DNA from: CBDDGJ01 sp965227805
Lineage (GTDB): Bacteria > Pseudomonadota > Alphaproteobacteria > RS24
Length of the DNA: 64,000 nt
Direction: 5' to 3'
NCBI GenBank assembly: GCA_965227805.1
Contig: CBDDGJ010000003.1
Span: 558,001 to 622,000, forward strand
In this document: one piece after another, positions 53,918 through 63,729 of the stretch
Layout of the letters: the number at the start of each line of letters is the position of its first letter
Position numbering within the stretch: position 1 is the first letter of the stretch
Position numbers and translations under genes: made by a program
The notes under the pieces: model-generated
Database searches by the model: none
Told to the model about the DNA's origin: nothing
What the model saw: the letters and a program-made list of their open reading frames with translations, nothing else

Positions 53918-54553
53918 GGCGGTGCCAATGCGAATATGCGTTGCCCCTTGTTGCACGGCCATTTCATAATCATCGCTCATGCCCATACTCGCATAGGGCA
54001 GGCTCAGGTCTTTGGCCAATTTCATAAGCAAGGCAAAATGGGGCGGGCGCACATCTGCCACCGGCGGAATACACATAAGCCCTTCAATGTTAAGCCTTAA
54101 TGTGGTGCGGCAATAATGCACAAACTCTTTTACAGCATGCGGGGGAAGTCCATGTTTTTGCGCTTCTTCACCACTATTTACCTGCACAAAAAGTTGTGGC
54201 AAATGCGCGCCGGCATCGCGTAAGCCTGCGAGTTTTTGTGCTAATTTTTCGCGGTCAAGCGTATGGATAACGTCAAATAGCTGAATTGCCATTTTTGCCT
54301 TATTGGTTTGTAAGGGGCCGATAAGGTGAAGGGTTACATGCGGAAATTCTTGTTTTAAGGGCGTCCATTTTGTATGTGCTTCTACCACACGATTTTCGCC
54401 GAAGTCATGATGGCCATGGTGCAAAAGTGGTAAAATGCGTGCGGTTTCAACTGTTTTGGATGCGGCAATCAGCCGCACCTTTCTTGTATCCGGCGTATAG
54501 CGGGCAATCTTTTTGTTAATAATCTCATAATGTGCGATTATATTTTGTGTCAT
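53897..54553 (-). CDS. YggS-family PLP-binding protein
   Basis: 218 residues from ATG 54553 (MTQNIIAHYE); upstream in-frame starts lie before the natural family N-terminus and run into the divergent ThiE gene. PLP Lys is K33 in RLIAASKTVE. Other family blocks are DFGENRVVEA, LHLIGPLQTNKAK, GLMCIPPV and SMGMSDDYEMAVQQGATHIR. YggS/PLPBP proteins control pyridoxal phosphate and amino-acid balance rather than catalysing racemisation. It is divergent from the ThiE-like gene with a 31-base gap. Confidence 0.96.
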   Translation of the reverse strand: MTQNIIAHYEIINKKIARYTPDTRKVRLIAASKTVETARILPLLHHGHHDFGENRVVEAHTKWTPLKQEFPHVTLHLIGPLQTNKAKMAIQLFDVIHTLDREKLAQKLAGLRDAGAHLPQLFVQVNSGEEAQKHGLPPHAVKEFVHYCRTTLRLNIEGLMCIPPVADVRPPHFALLMKLAKDLSLPYASMGMSDDYEMAVQQGATHIRIGTALFGARS

Positions 54554-54584
54554 AATGGCTTTCTTATAACGGAAACGAAACATA

Positions 54585-55184
54585 ATGTTAATACATAAGC
54601 CCGCGCGCATTTTTATTACCGATACGATCCGCGCCCCTAAATGGCGTGTGATCATTGGTGGTCTGTCGCGCACAGATGCGGTGATTTTTCGTGATTATCA
54701 CCACCCGCACCGCCTTGAATATGCTCACGAGGTGGCTGCATTGTGTCGTGCGCGCGGTATTGGCTTGCTCATTGCTGGCGATTGGCGGCTGGCTCACGCC
54801 TTGAATGCCGGTATGCATATGCCTGCATATATGGCACGCGCGGCGCTTAACACATATAAAACCAAGCCTATTGGTTTATTTTCAACAGCTGTCCATAGCG
54901 AGGCGGCTTTGCATCGTGCCGCCGCATTGGGCGCGAATATGGTGCTTATTTCGCCAGTCTTTCCAACGCAAAGTCACAAAAATGCGCGCGTGCTCGGGGT
55001 TTTGAAATTCATGCATTTGGCAAATTGTGCCCGCAACTTACACATAACCCCCTATGCGTTAGGCGGTATGAATGTCAAAACCATAAAACGCCTGCGCACC
55101 GGCACTGGGCATATGCCCCATTTTGCCGCTATAGATATGTTTTCACACATAGATGGGCTTTACTTTTCGTATGTTACCGCCTAA
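54585..55184 (+). CDS. Thiamine-phosphate-synthase-like protein (ThiE/TenI)
   Basis: 199 residues with a TIM-barrel pattern: VIIGGLSRTDAVIFRDYHH at the N-terminus, LCRARGIGLLIAGD, STAVHSEAALHRAAALGANM, LISPVFPTQSHKNA with the SPVFPT loop, and ALGGMNVKTIKRL. SPVFPT and GGM are ThiE/TenI marks. Several substrate-binding residues of true ThiE are not obvious, so it may be a TenI-like or diverged enzyme. It is common beside YggS and DUF3576 genes in this group of bacteria. Confidence 0.85.
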   Translation: MLIHKPARIFITDTIRAPKWRVIIGGLSRTDAVIFRDYHHPHRLEYAHEVAALCRARGIGLLIAGDWRLAHALNAGMHMPAYMARAALNTYKTKPIGLFSTAVHSEAALHRAAALGANMVLISPVFPTQSHKNARVLGVLKFMHLANCARNLHITPYALGGMNVKTIKRLRTGTGHMPHFAAIDMFSHIDGLYFSYVTA

Positions 55185-55222
55185 TGATAAGCATAAGTAA
55201 GTGAGAAGATAGCAGGGTCATT

Positions 55223-55801
55223 ATGATGCTAAATATGGATAAAACAATCCGCATTTCCTTTATTTTATGTAGTATATTTGCGCTTGTTGGGTGCGATCTG
55301 TTGCGCGGTGGAACAGGCGGGTCGCCACATAGCCGTGGCGAAAATAATGCCGATATTGGTGCAGATGCAAATGATGATTTCGGCACATTATTCGGTGACG
55401 GGCTTACCTTCAAGCCCACGCTTGCTGCCGAAGATAAGGTTGAGACAATTGATGCACAAACAGATAAAGCGGTAGAACAGAGCGTAAATGTAAACCCTAT
55501 ATTATGGCGTGCGGCTTTGGATACATTCACATTTTTACCGCTTGCATCGGCTGATGCAAAAAGCGGGATTATTATTTATGATTGGTTTAGCGACCCCAAT
55601 GCCCCCAATGAACGCCTGAAAATCAATGCACATATATTATCTTACGCGTTAAGAGGGGATGCGATTCGTGTTTTCGTGCATAAGCAGGTAAAACAGGGGG
55701 GGGCATGGGTAAATGCTGCATTAGCGCCCATGACAAACCGGCGATTAGAAGATGCCATTTTAATGCGTGCCCGCGAATTGCAGGTCGCACAAACCGAATA
55801 G
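55223..55801 (+). CDS. DUF3576 lipoprotein
   Basis: 192 residues. The signal peptide has lipobox LVGC (C24), so it is a lipoprotein. A Gly/Asn-rich linker (about 28-50) is followed by the DUF3576 domain with VNPILWRAALDTFTFLPLASAD and IIYDWFSDPNAPNERLKIN. This gene directly before leuS is a regular feature of Alphaproteobacteria. Function unknown, probably envelope-related. The start ATG 55223 has AGGG six bases upstream. Confidence 0.92.
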   Translation: MMLNMDKTIRISFILCSIFALVGCDLLRGGTGGSPHSRGENNADIGADANDDFGTLFGDGLTFKPTLAAEDKVETIDAQTDKAVEQSVNVNPILWRAALDTFTFLPLASADAKSGIIIYDWFSDPNAPNERLKINAHILSYALRGDAIRVFVHKQVKQGGAWVNAALAPMTNRRLEDAILMRARELQVAQTE

Positions 55802-55834
55802 AGCGATATATATCAAAATAAGTGAGTGAAATTC

Positions 55835-58402
55835 ATGTCGCATTATGAACCACATGAGCATGAGGTATATTGGCAAAATAAATGGAAAGATGCCGATTGT
55901 TTTGCCGTCCAAAATGATCCGCGCCGCCCCAAATATTATGTGCTGGAAATGTTTCCCTATCCCTCGGGGCGTATTCACACCGGCCATGTGCGTAATTATG
56001 CCATGGGCGATGTGGTGGCACGTTTCAAAAAAGCACGCGGCTTTAATATATTGCATCCTATGGGGTGGGATGCTTTTGGCTTGCCGGCAGAAAATGCGGC
56101 GATGCAACATAAAGTTCATCCGCGTGAATGGACATATAAAAATATTGATGTGATGCGCGCACAATTACAATCTATGGGGCTTGCGATTGATTGGTCGCAT
56201 GAATTTGCTACATGCGATCCCGACTATTATCGCTTTCAACAAGAGCTTTTTATCGATTTTCTTGCCAATGGGTTAGTTGAGCGTCGTGAGAGTAAGGTAA
56301 ATTGGGATCCGGTTGACCAAACTGTGCTTGCGAATGAGCAGGTGATTGACGGAAAAGGGTGGCGTTCGGGTGCGCCGGTGGAGCAACGCAATCTCGCACA
56401 ATGGGTTTTGAAAATCACCGATTTTGCCGAAGATTTGCTGCAAGGCTTGCAAGAGCTTACACGCTGGCCGGAAAAAGTGCGCATGATGCAGGCAAATTGG
56501 ATCGGGCGCTCGCAAGGCTTGCAATGTGATTTTAAGCTAACAACCCCGCTGGATGATTTTCACAAGCTAAGCATTTACACAACCCGCCCTGATACACTTT
56601 ATGGTGCAAGTTTCTGTGCCATCGCCCCCGACCATCCGCTGGCCGTTCGACTGGCCGAAGACAATGCCGAAATAGCCGATTTTCGGGCAGAATGTGCGGC
56701 ATTGGGCACCAGTGAAAGTGTGATTGAAGCGGCTGAAAAAAAGGGAATTGATACGGGCCGCTTTGTGCACCATCCGCTTGATGATGCGTGGCATTTGCCA
56801 ATTTATATTGCCAATTTTGTTCTGATGGATTATGGCACAGGCGCTATTTTTGCCTGCCCTGCACATGATCAGCGCGATCTCGATTTTGCGCGCAAATATG
56901 ATTTACCCGTAAAACCGGTCATTATGCCTGCAGGCGAGACTGCACAAACCTTCACCATTAGACATGAAGCCTATACCGGCGAAGGCCATATGATACATTC
57001 CGCGTTTCTGGATGGGTTAGATAGCGCTGCCGCACGCGAAACAATCATTCGCCATTTTGAGAACAATAATCTGGGCACCGCCTATGTCAATTTTCGCTTG
57101 CGCGATTGGGGGATTTCACGCCAACGCTATTGGGGGTGCCCCATTCCGATTATCCATTGCGATACATGCGGCATGGTGCCTGTGCCCAAGCAAGATTTAC
57201 CCGTGCGTCTGCCCGAAGATATATCTTTTGACAAGCCGGGCAATCCGCTTGCCCATCATCCACACTGGAAGCACACACCCTGCCCGCAATGTGGCAAGCA
57301 AGCCATACGCGAAACCGATACATGTGATACATTCGTCGATAGCTCCTGGTATTATGCGCGTTTTACAGGCTTATCCGATAGCGCGCCGGTTGACCCTGAG
57401 AAAACTGCTTATTGGTTGCCCGTTGACCAATATATTGGCGGGGTTGAACATGCAATTTTACATTTGCTTTATGCGCGTTTTTTCGCCCGCGCTATGGAAA
57501 AAATCGGTCTGTTAAACGTAAAAGAACCCTTTAGCGGCCTGTTTACGCAAGGCATGGTGTGCCATGAAACCTATCAACTGAATAATGGTGCATGGGTGGC
57601 CCCCAATGAAATAGATAAAACAAAAGATGGGGTTGTGCTAAAAGCCGATGGGGTAACGCCGGTGAAAATCGGTGCGGTTGAGAAAATGTCGAAATCCAAA
57701 CGCAATGTAATTGATGCCAGCGATATTATTGAGACTTATGGCGCCGATGCTGCACGCTGGTTCATGCTTTCCGATTCGCCGCCCGCGCGCGATGTGCATT
57801 GGTCGGAAGCAGGTATTGAAGGGGCAGCACGTTTCATGCAACGCTTTTGGCGTTTGATCATAGCCCATAGCGATGAAGTCGTCAGTGCCGATCACACCCC
57901 GCATAATAGCGGTGTAAAAGGCGATATATATAAAGCCGCCCATAGCGCCCTATATCATGTCACCACACATATTGAGCAGCTTGCCTTTAACCGTGCCATT
58001 GCACATATTTACACATTACATAATCAGCTAAGTGCCCTCAAAACCGAAACAGAACAGGAAAAAGCCGTATTACAAGCAGGGCTTGAAATTCTTACCCAGA
58101 TAACAGCCCCCTTTATGCCGCATTTGGCCGAAGCCTGTTGGCAAAGATTAGGCCATGACAGCCTGCTTGCCCAAGCTCCGTGGCCTGTCGCAGATGAAAG
58201 GGTGCTTATCGAAGATGAAATCACTCTTCCTATACAAGTAAACGGAAAAAAACGTGCCGAATTGCGCGTGCCGCATAATGCTGATAAAATAATGATAGAA
58301 AAGCTGCTACACGCTGATGCAAAAGTAAAGCAGCTTATTGATGGACGTGATGTTAAAAAATTTATTATTGTGCCGAACCGTATTGTCAATATTGTGCTTT
58401 AG
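55835..58402 (+). CDS. leuS: Leucyl-tRNA synthetase
   Basis: 855 residues, full length. The start is ATG 55835 (MSHYEPHEHE); a GTG nine bases earlier is in frame but less likely. Class I motifs are HTGH at 48-51 and KMSKS within EKMSKSKRN. The CP1 editing domain (TTRPDTLYGASF) and a zinc-ribbon with CDTCG and CPQCG are present. It charges tRNA-Leu. Its end overlaps lptE, giving a translationally coupled set with lptE and holA. Confidence 0.98.
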   Translation: MSHYEPHEHEVYWQNKWKDADCFAVQNDPRRPKYYVLEMFPYPSGRIHTGHVRNYAMGDVVARFKKARGFNILHPMGWDAFGLPAENAAMQHKVHPREWTYKNIDVMRAQLQSMGLAIDWSHEFATCDPDYYRFQQELFIDFLANGLVERRESKVNWDPVDQTVLANEQVIDGKGWRSGAPVEQRNLAQWVLKITDFAEDLLQGLQELTRWPEKVRMMQANWIGRSQGLQCDFKLTTPLDDFHKLSIYTTRPDTLYGASFCAIAPDHPLAVRLAEDNAEIADFRAECAALGTSESVIEAAEKKGIDTGRFVHHPLDDAWHLPIYIANFVLMDYGTGAIFACPAHDQRDLDFARKYDLPVKPVIMPAGETAQTFTIRHEAYTGEGHMIHSAFLDGLDSAAARETIIRHFENNNLGTAYVNFRLRDWGISRQRYWGCPIPIIHCDTCGMVPVPKQDLPVRLPEDISFDKPGNPLAHHPHWKHTPCPQCGKQAIRETDTCDTFVDSSWYYARFTGLSDSAPVDPEKTAYWLPVDQYIGGVEHAILHLLYARFFARAMEKIGLLNVKEPFSGLFTQGMVCHETYQLNNGAWVAPNEIDKTKDGVVLKADGVTPVKIGAVEKMSKSKRNVIDASDIIETYGADAARWFMLSDSPPARDVHWSEAGIEGAARFMQRFWRLIIAHSDEVVSADHTPHNSGVKGDIYKAAHSALYHVTTHIEQLAFNRAIAHIYTLHNQLSALKTETEQEKAVLQAGLEILTQITAPFMPHLAEACWQRLGHDSLLAQAPWPVADERVLIEDEITLPIQVNGKKRAELRVPHNADKIMIEKLLHADAKVKQLIDGRDVKKFIIVPNRIVNIVL

Positions 58403-58847
58403 CTTATGCATTGCGTGCGGCTTTGAGCCTGTGCATAAGCAAAAAACCACGCTCAAAATGGCCGCGCTTGCGCTTAACGAACATATATATCAGGAAAATC
58501 TGAATATTATTTTGCGCGACCAGATGCGTATCGACGCAAACGCGCCCTATAGGCTAGAGGTGACTTTGACCCATATGCGTGCCAATCAATCTGTTACGCG
58601 CGAAAGCGAAGTTGCCCGCGTGCAATTTTCCATAGAGCTTGATTTTACATTATATGATACGCAAGACCAGAAAATTTTATGGCACAGTAAAACCCGAAAA
58701 AATGATGCCTATAATCGCGAGGAATCCGAGACCATAAATATGCAAATCGAAAACGCTTTGATTGACAATATACTACGCAAGGCAAGCGAAGAGCTTATAC
58801 GCAAATTACAAATCTATCTTGCCACACGAAAGCCCCCCACACCATGA
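58350..58847 (+). CDS. lptE: LPS-assembly lipoprotein LptE
   Basis: 165 residues from ATG 58350; an ATG at 58341 is also possible. The signal peptide ends at lipobox CIAC with C23, followed by GFEPVHK as in alphaproteobacterial LptE (COG5468). The mature part is beta-rich with YRLEVTLTHMR and FTLYDTQDQKILW. It is the plug partner of LptD in the outer membrane. The gene begins more than 50 bases inside leuS in another frame and overlaps holA by four bases. Confidence 0.92.
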   Translation: MLKNLLLCRTVLSILCFSLCIACGFEPVHKQKTTLKMAALALNEHIYQENLNIILRDQMRIDANAPYRLEVTLTHMRANQSVTRESEVARVQFSIELDFTLYDTQDQKILWHSKTRKNDAYNREESETINMQIENALIDNILRKASEELIRKLQIYLATRKPPTP

Positions 58848-59911
58848 TGCTTAAAGCGCATCAGGTGGCAGAGTTCATTCATGCCCTTACGCCCGAAAAA
58901 GGGCATGGAAAATTATTTCTGCTTTATGGACAAGACCAAGGCGCAATTCGGGAAAGCGCAAAACAACTGATAACAAAATATTTGGGTGATGCTTACGACC
59001 CGCTCCAGCTTATTGAGGTAAATGATGCACAATGCGCACAGGCACGTGCAATTTTGCGCGATGAAGCTGCAGGTATATCTATGTTTGGCGGTGCCCGTTT
59101 GGTGAATTTGCGCTGCAAAAATAATGAGGCCGCTGCGAAAGCGGCTCAGTTTTTTCTGGCTGACCCTGTGGATGATGCATGCGTTGTGATTGAAGCAGAA
59201 AATTTGCGTCCGCAAGCTGCTTTACGCAAAGCGATTGAAGGGGCAGATGCAGGTATGGCGCTTCCCTTTTATCCGGCAAATGCCCGGGATATGGAACATA
59301 TTATTCGTAATTTTCTTAACACAAATGGGTTTCAGATCGAAATTGCGGCACTGGCATTCTTGCGCGATCGGGCAAGTGCAGATCGCGGTATTTTGCAACG
59401 TGAATTAGAGCGGCTCATATTATATATGGGCGCCCCGTCAAAAAGCGATGCGGCAGATAAAAAACGCCTGATCACTATGGAAGATATCCACCTCGCTTCA
59501 AATGATTTGGAAGCTGCCACCATAGATAAGCTGGTTGATGCCATTGCCTTGGGCGATATTGCCAGGCTCGATCGTATGATATTACGTCTAAAACAAATGG
59601 GAAACCGCACAGAAAACATGCTGATTATGGTGCGCCGCCATTTTCAGACCTTGCATCTTGTAACCGCTATGATTGAAGCAGGCCATGCACAAGCCGAAGC
59701 CTTGCGCACTATACGCCCCCCCATTCATTTTCAGCGTCGTCCGCTTATTGAACAACAAATAAAATTATGGTCGCGGCGTAAAATAGAAAGCGCATTGCAT
59801 ATTTTACATATGGCCGAAGCTGATTGCCGCAGTGGCAAAATGCCTATAGATGCGCTTGCCGCTTATAGCTTATTGCGCTTGGCGCGGGCAGGTTATGCAT
59901 TAAAGCGCTAA
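58844..59911 (+). CDS. holA: DNA polymerase III delta subunit
   Basis: 355 residues. Clamp-loader delta subunit: N-terminal AAA+-like domain without Walker motifs (KLFLLYGQDQGAIRESAKQL at about 23-42) and C-terminal helical collar domain (AYSLLRLARAGYAL at the end). The delta subunit opens the beta clamp. Start overlaps lptE stop (ATGA). Its end overlaps the convergent ankyrin gene by four bases. Confidence 0.96.
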   Translation: MMLKAHQVAEFIHALTPEKGHGKLFLLYGQDQGAIRESAKQLITKYLGDAYDPLQLIEVNDAQCAQARAILRDEAAGISMFGGARLVNLRCKNNEAAAKAAQFFLADPVDDACVVIEAENLRPQAALRKAIEGADAGMALPFYPANARDMEHIIRNFLNTNGFQIEIAALAFLRDRASADRGILQRELERLILYMGAPSKSDAADKKRLITMEDIHLASNDLEAATIDKLVDAIALGDIARLDRMILRLKQMGNRTENMLIMVRRHFQTLHLVTAMIEAGHAQAEALRTIRPPIHFQRRPLIEQQIKLWSRRKIESALHILHMAEADCRSGKMPIDALAAYSLLRLARAGYALKR

Positions 59912-60456
59912 TACGCTTTTTCCAGCAAAGCTATAATTCCGCGATGGCGCAAGGCGTGCGCCCAATCGCGTGCGGTGCGTCCCGTTTTATCGGTTTCATA
60001 AATATCTGCGCCATGCGTTAGCAGTAAATCTATCTGATCACTCAACCCCAAACGCGCCGCAATGATAAGAGCAACTTCATTATTTTCGCCGGGCTTGTTT
60101 ACATCCGCCCCGGCTTCGAGCAAAAGCCGCACCACATCCAAACGGTTGCGCAACACCGCAACCGTAAGGGCGGTGCGTTTATTCGTGCCGCGTGCATCAA
60201 TGCGCGCGCCCTTTTCCAGCAAATAGCCAACCGCCGCAGCCTGTCCCCATTCGGCGGCAACAATAAGTGGTAAGGCACGATTATACCCATAATCATTTGC
60301 ATGGATGCCTGAAAATATGGCTGCCTCCATGCCCGCAATATCCCCGATGCGCGCGGCTTCAATGAGATCATTATCCGGCAATACCGGTATTTCTTGTGCC
60401 TGTAATGCGCCTGCAAACGCACATAACGCAATTAAAAATAAGATAGGGTTTCGCAT
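59908..60456 (-). CDS. Secreted ankyrin-repeat protein
   Basis: 182 residues. The first 20 form a signal peptide (LFLIALCAFAGALQA). Four or five ankyrin repeats follow (NDLIEAARIGDIAGMEAAIF, ALPLIVAAEWGQAAAVGYLL, TALTVAVLRNRLDVVRLLL, ALIIAARLGLSDQIDLLL, TARDWAHALRHRGIIALLE). It is probably a periplasmic protein-binding scaffold. It is convergent with holA and divergent from the SCO1-like gene. Confidence 0.9.
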   Translation of the reverse strand: MRNPILFLIALCAFAGALQAQEIPVLPDNDLIEAARIGDIAGMEAAIFSGIHANDYGYNRALPLIVAAEWGQAAAVGYLLEKGARIDARGTNKRTALTVAVLRNRLDVVRLLLEAGADVNKPGENNEVALIIAARLGLSDQIDLLLTHGADIYETDKTGRTARDWAHALRHRGIIALLEKAY

Positions 60457-60519
60457 AAAATTTATCTTCCTTCATAAATATGCTATAAGGCCATTATATA
60501 AAAAGAGGAAAAATCTGCA

Positions 60520-61149
60520 ATGAAAACCGCACGCATCAGCCTTATCATTACCATTATCGGTCTTATTGCGATTTTAGCCATGTTGCTTTTGCATTTGGTT
60601 TTCAAGCAAAACCCTGCCACGCAAGACCCCTTATTTTTACAGCAAAATATTGATATTGGGGGCACGTTTTCTCTTATTGATGAAACCGGGGCCCCGGTTA
60701 CACAGGATGATTTTGCCGGGGATTATATGCTGATTTATTTTGGGTTTACCTATTGCCCTGATGTTTGCCCGCTAACGCTGGAGATTATGAGCACCAGCCT
60801 TACCATGCTGGGCGAAAATGCCAAACATATTCACCCAGTTTTCATCACCATAGACCCCGAACGCGATACGCCAGATGAATTGCGGCTTTATCTTTCTTAT
60901 TTTCATAAACGCTTTAAGGGGCTTACCGGCACGCCGGCACAAATTGCGGATATAGCTGCAGCCTATAAAATTTATTATAAGAAGGTTGCGGATGAAACCG
61001 GTGCCGGCAGCTATGTGATGGACCATAGCTCTTTAATTTACCTTATGGGTCCGGATGGTGAATTTGTCACCTTTTTTGCCGATAACACACCGCCCGAAAT
61101 GATAGCAGAAAAAATTAATACGATTCTGCAACAAAAAACCGGCTATTAG
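60520..61149 (+). CDS. SCO1/SenC family copper chaperone
   Basis: 209 residues with an N-terminal membrane anchor (about 8-28) and a thioredoxin-like domain. The copper site is C79 and C83 in FTYCPDVCPLT, with the conserved His in MDHSSLIYL. It helps assemble the CuA centre of cytochrome oxidase or acts as a periplasmic thiol reductase. AGAGG precedes ATG 60520. Convergent with gyrB. Confidence 0.95.
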   Translation: MKTARISLIITIIGLIAILAMLLLHLVFKQNPATQDPLFLQQNIDIGGTFSLIDETGAPVTQDDFAGDYMLIYFGFTYCPDVCPLTLEIMSTSLTMLGENAKHIHPVFITIDPERDTPDELRLYLSYFHKRFKGLTGTPAQIADIAAAYKIYYKKVADETGAGSYVMDHSSLIYLMGPDGEFVTFFADNTPPEMIAEKINTILQQKTGY

Positions 61150-61158
61150 CGCGTAAAC

Positions 61159-63579
61159 TTAAATATCCAAATTGCTTACTGCAAGCGCATTTTCCTGAAT
61201 AAAGCGGCGGCGCGGTTCAACAACATCGCCCATAAGCTGCTCGAATAGATTATTGGATTCTGCCACATCCTGCACGTGCACCTGCAAAAGGGAACGTGCG
61301 TTTTTATCCAATGTCGTTTGCCATAGCTGATCCGGGTTCATTTCGCCCAGGCCTTTATAACGCTGCAAGTTTATACCTTGCCTGCCAGTATCTAAAATCG
61401 CATCGAGTAAATCACGCGGTGCATTTATAGGTATGGTTTTATCTTTAATATGCAATTCACCCGTTTTCAGATAAACCTGTTGTAAGTCATGCGCCATCAT
61501 ATCAAGCCGGCGCGCTTCGGCAGAAGATACAAGCGGTCCGTCTATCTTCACCACCTCTTTTACACCGCGTAATTCACGGGAAAAGCGTAAGCCCCCATCT
61601 TGGGTTGGCTCACCTTGCCAGCCACGTTCAACGCTTTCTTCAATCATATCCAGTCTTTGTGCAATATAAGTGGCACTTTGCGTGGCCATTTGCGTATCGG
61701 ATAAAATCCGTGGTGTTAGCGCGCCTGAAATTGTAACCTGCTCAATAATAGATGTCGGATAGCGTGGCGGTAAGCTGTCAAGCAATTTACGCATTTGACG
61801 TGCCTGGTCGAGCAAAAGGCGCAAATCTGCCCCGCTTCTTTGTTCGCCTGAATGAAGCGTAAATATGGCATCTTTCAAACCGCTGTCAATAAGATGGTCT
61901 TCCAGCGCTGTCATATCTTTTACATAGGTCTCGGCACTTTGTTGGCGTATTTTGAATAGAGGCGGTTGGGCAATATAGAGATATCCCTTTTCGATAATTT
62001 CGGGCATTTGGCGATAGAAAAATGTGAGTAATAATGTGCGAATATGCGCGCCATCCACATCGGCATCAGTCATGATGATGATTTTGTGATAGCGCAATTT
62101 TTCAATATTAAAATCTTCGCGGCCAATGCCTGTACCAAGCGCGGTAATGAGCGTGCCGATTTCATTGGAAGAAAGCATTTTATCAAAGCGGGCACGCTCG
62201 ACATTCAAAATTTTACCGCGCAGAGGTAAAACAGCCTGATTGGTGCGGTTGCGTGCTTGTTTTGCCGACCCCCCCGCAGAATCGCCCTCAACAATAAAAA
62301 GCTCGGCTTCGGACGGATCCCGCGTTTGGCAATCGGCAAGTTTTCCCGGCAAGCTCGATACATCCAGCGCGCCTTTGCGCCGCGTAAGCTCGCGCGCTTT
62401 TCTTGCTGCTTCGCGGGCAGCGGCTGCTTCTACAACTTTGGCAATGATTTTTTTTGCCGCATTGGGGTGTTCTTCAAACCATTCGGATAATGTTGTGTTC
62501 ACCACGCTTTCAACAATGGGGCGCACTTCGGACGATACCAGCTTATCTTTTGTTTGGCTGGAAAATTTCGGGTCTGGCACTTTCACTGATAACACTGCCG
62601 TAAGCCCCTCGCGACAATCATCGCCGCTTAGTGTTACTTTTTCCTTTTTGGCCAGCCCCGATTGATTGGCATAATTATTCACTGTGCGCGTAAGCGCGCC
62701 GCGTAACCCGGCCAAATGCGTGCCCCCATCGCGTTGCGGAATATTATTCGTAAAACAAAGCACGGTTTCATGATAGCTGTCATTCCACCATAAGGCCAAT
62801 TCAACGCTAATATCATCTGCTTGTGCGCGCAAAGTAATCGGGTCAGCATTAAGCGGGGTTTTATTGCGATCAAGATAGCGAATAAACGCCTCAAGCCCGC
62901 CTGCATAATTCATATCTACCTGTTTGGGGCTCGCATGACGATTATCGGTTAAGTGAATCGCCACGCCTGAATTTAAAAATGCAAGCTCGCGGAGCCTATG
63001 CTCTAGGGTTTCAAAGTTAAACTCGGTCATGGTGAATGTATCTGCCGAAGGGTGGAAGGTAACATAGGTGCCGCTTTTATCTGTATCGCCCTTTACCGCC
63101 AAATCTGCCGTGGCCTCGCCATGGGCAAAGCGCATTTCATGAATTTTACCATTGCGGTGAATGGTAAGCTCCAACCAGTCTGAAAGCGCATTCACCACCG
63201 ATACGCCAACGCCATGCAACCCCCCCGAAACCTTATAGCTATTTTGGTCGAATTTACCACCAGCATGAAGCTGGGTCATAATCACTTGCGCCGCCGATAC
63301 ACCTTCTTCAGGGTGCAGATCGGTGGGGATACCGCGGCCATTATCGCTCACCGTTACCGAGCCATCGGCATTAAGCGTTACACATACTTTATCGCAATGG
63401 CCGGCCAAGGCCTCATCAATGGCATTATCCACCACCTCATAAACCATATGATGCAACCCCGTGCCATCATCTGTATCCCCAATATACATGCCTGGGCGTT
63501 TGCGCACCGCTTCGAGGCCTTTTAGAACCTTAATCGAAGCGGCACCATATTCACCTGCATTGTCTTTTTCTTCATGCAT
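61159..63579 (-). CDS. gyrB: DNA gyrase subunit B
   Basis: 806 residues, full length. GHKL ATPase features are VYEVVDNAIDEALAGH and DNGRGIPTDLHPEEG; the QTKDKL motif marks GyrB rather than ParE. The toprim domain has EGDSAGGSAKQARNR and DADVDGAHIR. The C-terminal segment GLGEMNPDQLWQTTLDK is standard. With GyrA (not in the window) it introduces negative supercoils. It is transcribed leftward from a promoter in the gap after 63579. Confidence 0.98.
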   Translation of the reverse strand: MHEEKDNAGEYGAASIKVLKGLEAVRKRPGMYIGDTDDGTGLHHMVYEVVDNAIDEALAGHCDKVCVTLNADGSVTVSDNGRGIPTDLHPEEGVSAAQVIMTQLHAGGKFDQNSYKVSGGLHGVGVSVVNALSDWLELTIHRNGKIHEMRFAHGEATADLAVKGDTDKSGTYVTFHPSADTFTMTEFNFETLEHRLRELAFLNSGVAIHLTDNRHASPKQVDMNYAGGLEAFIRYLDRNKTPLNADPITLRAQADDISVELALWWNDSYHETVLCFTNNIPQRDGGTHLAGLRGALTRTVNNYANQSGLAKKEKVTLSGDDCREGLTAVLSVKVPDPKFSSQTKDKLVSSEVRPIVESVVNTTLSEWFEEHPNAAKKIIAKVVEAAAAREAARKARELTRRKGALDVSSLPGKLADCQTRDPSEAELFIVEGDSAGGSAKQARNRTNQAVLPLRGKILNVERARFDKMLSSNEIGTLITALGTGIGREDFNIEKLRYHKIIIMTDADVDGAHIRTLLLTFFYRQMPEIIEKGYLYIAQPPLFKIRQQSAETYVKDMTALEDHLIDSGLKDAIFTLHSGEQRSGADLRLLLDQARQMRKLLDSLPPRYPTSIIEQVTISGALTPRILSDTQMATQSATYIAQRLDMIEESVERGWQGEPTQDGGLRFSRELRGVKEVVKIDGPLVSSAEARRLDMMAHDLQQVYLKTGELHIKDKTIPINAPRDLLDAILDTGRQGINLQRYKGLGEMNPDQLWQTTLDKNARSLLQVHVQDVAESNNLFEQLMGDVVEPRRRFIQENALAVSNLDI

Positions 63580-63630
63580 AAATTACCCTTTTCTCATCTC
63601 TCTATAATGCCCTGATTTGTGCCCCCTTAG

Positions 63631-63729
63631 CAAGCATCATCACGTGGGTTTATTCGTTCTGTTCTGAGCGTTACTGACTATGACGCAAAACAAATACTTG
63701 AGCTGGTGAAAAATCAAAGTGAGTACTAA
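63631..63729 (+). pseudogene. Tail fragment of an upstream gene, possibly type I RM-associated
   Basis: In-frame open stretch of 32 codons ending in ILELVKNQSEY and a TAA that overlaps the GTG start of the next fragment. The close overlap with a YgjP-type metallopeptidase gene, which often follows hsdR, suggests the 3' end of a lost hsdR-type gene, but the sequence is too short to identify. No start codon or ribosome site upstream. Confidence 0.25.

Noticed and set aside
55174..55530. 118-codon open frame on the minus strand
   Set aside because: Antisense to the DUF3576 lipoprotein gene, which has a lipobox and a conserved position before leuS.
62240..62665. 141-codon open frame on the plus strand
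   Set aside because: Antisense to gyrB; Ser-rich and without ribosome site.
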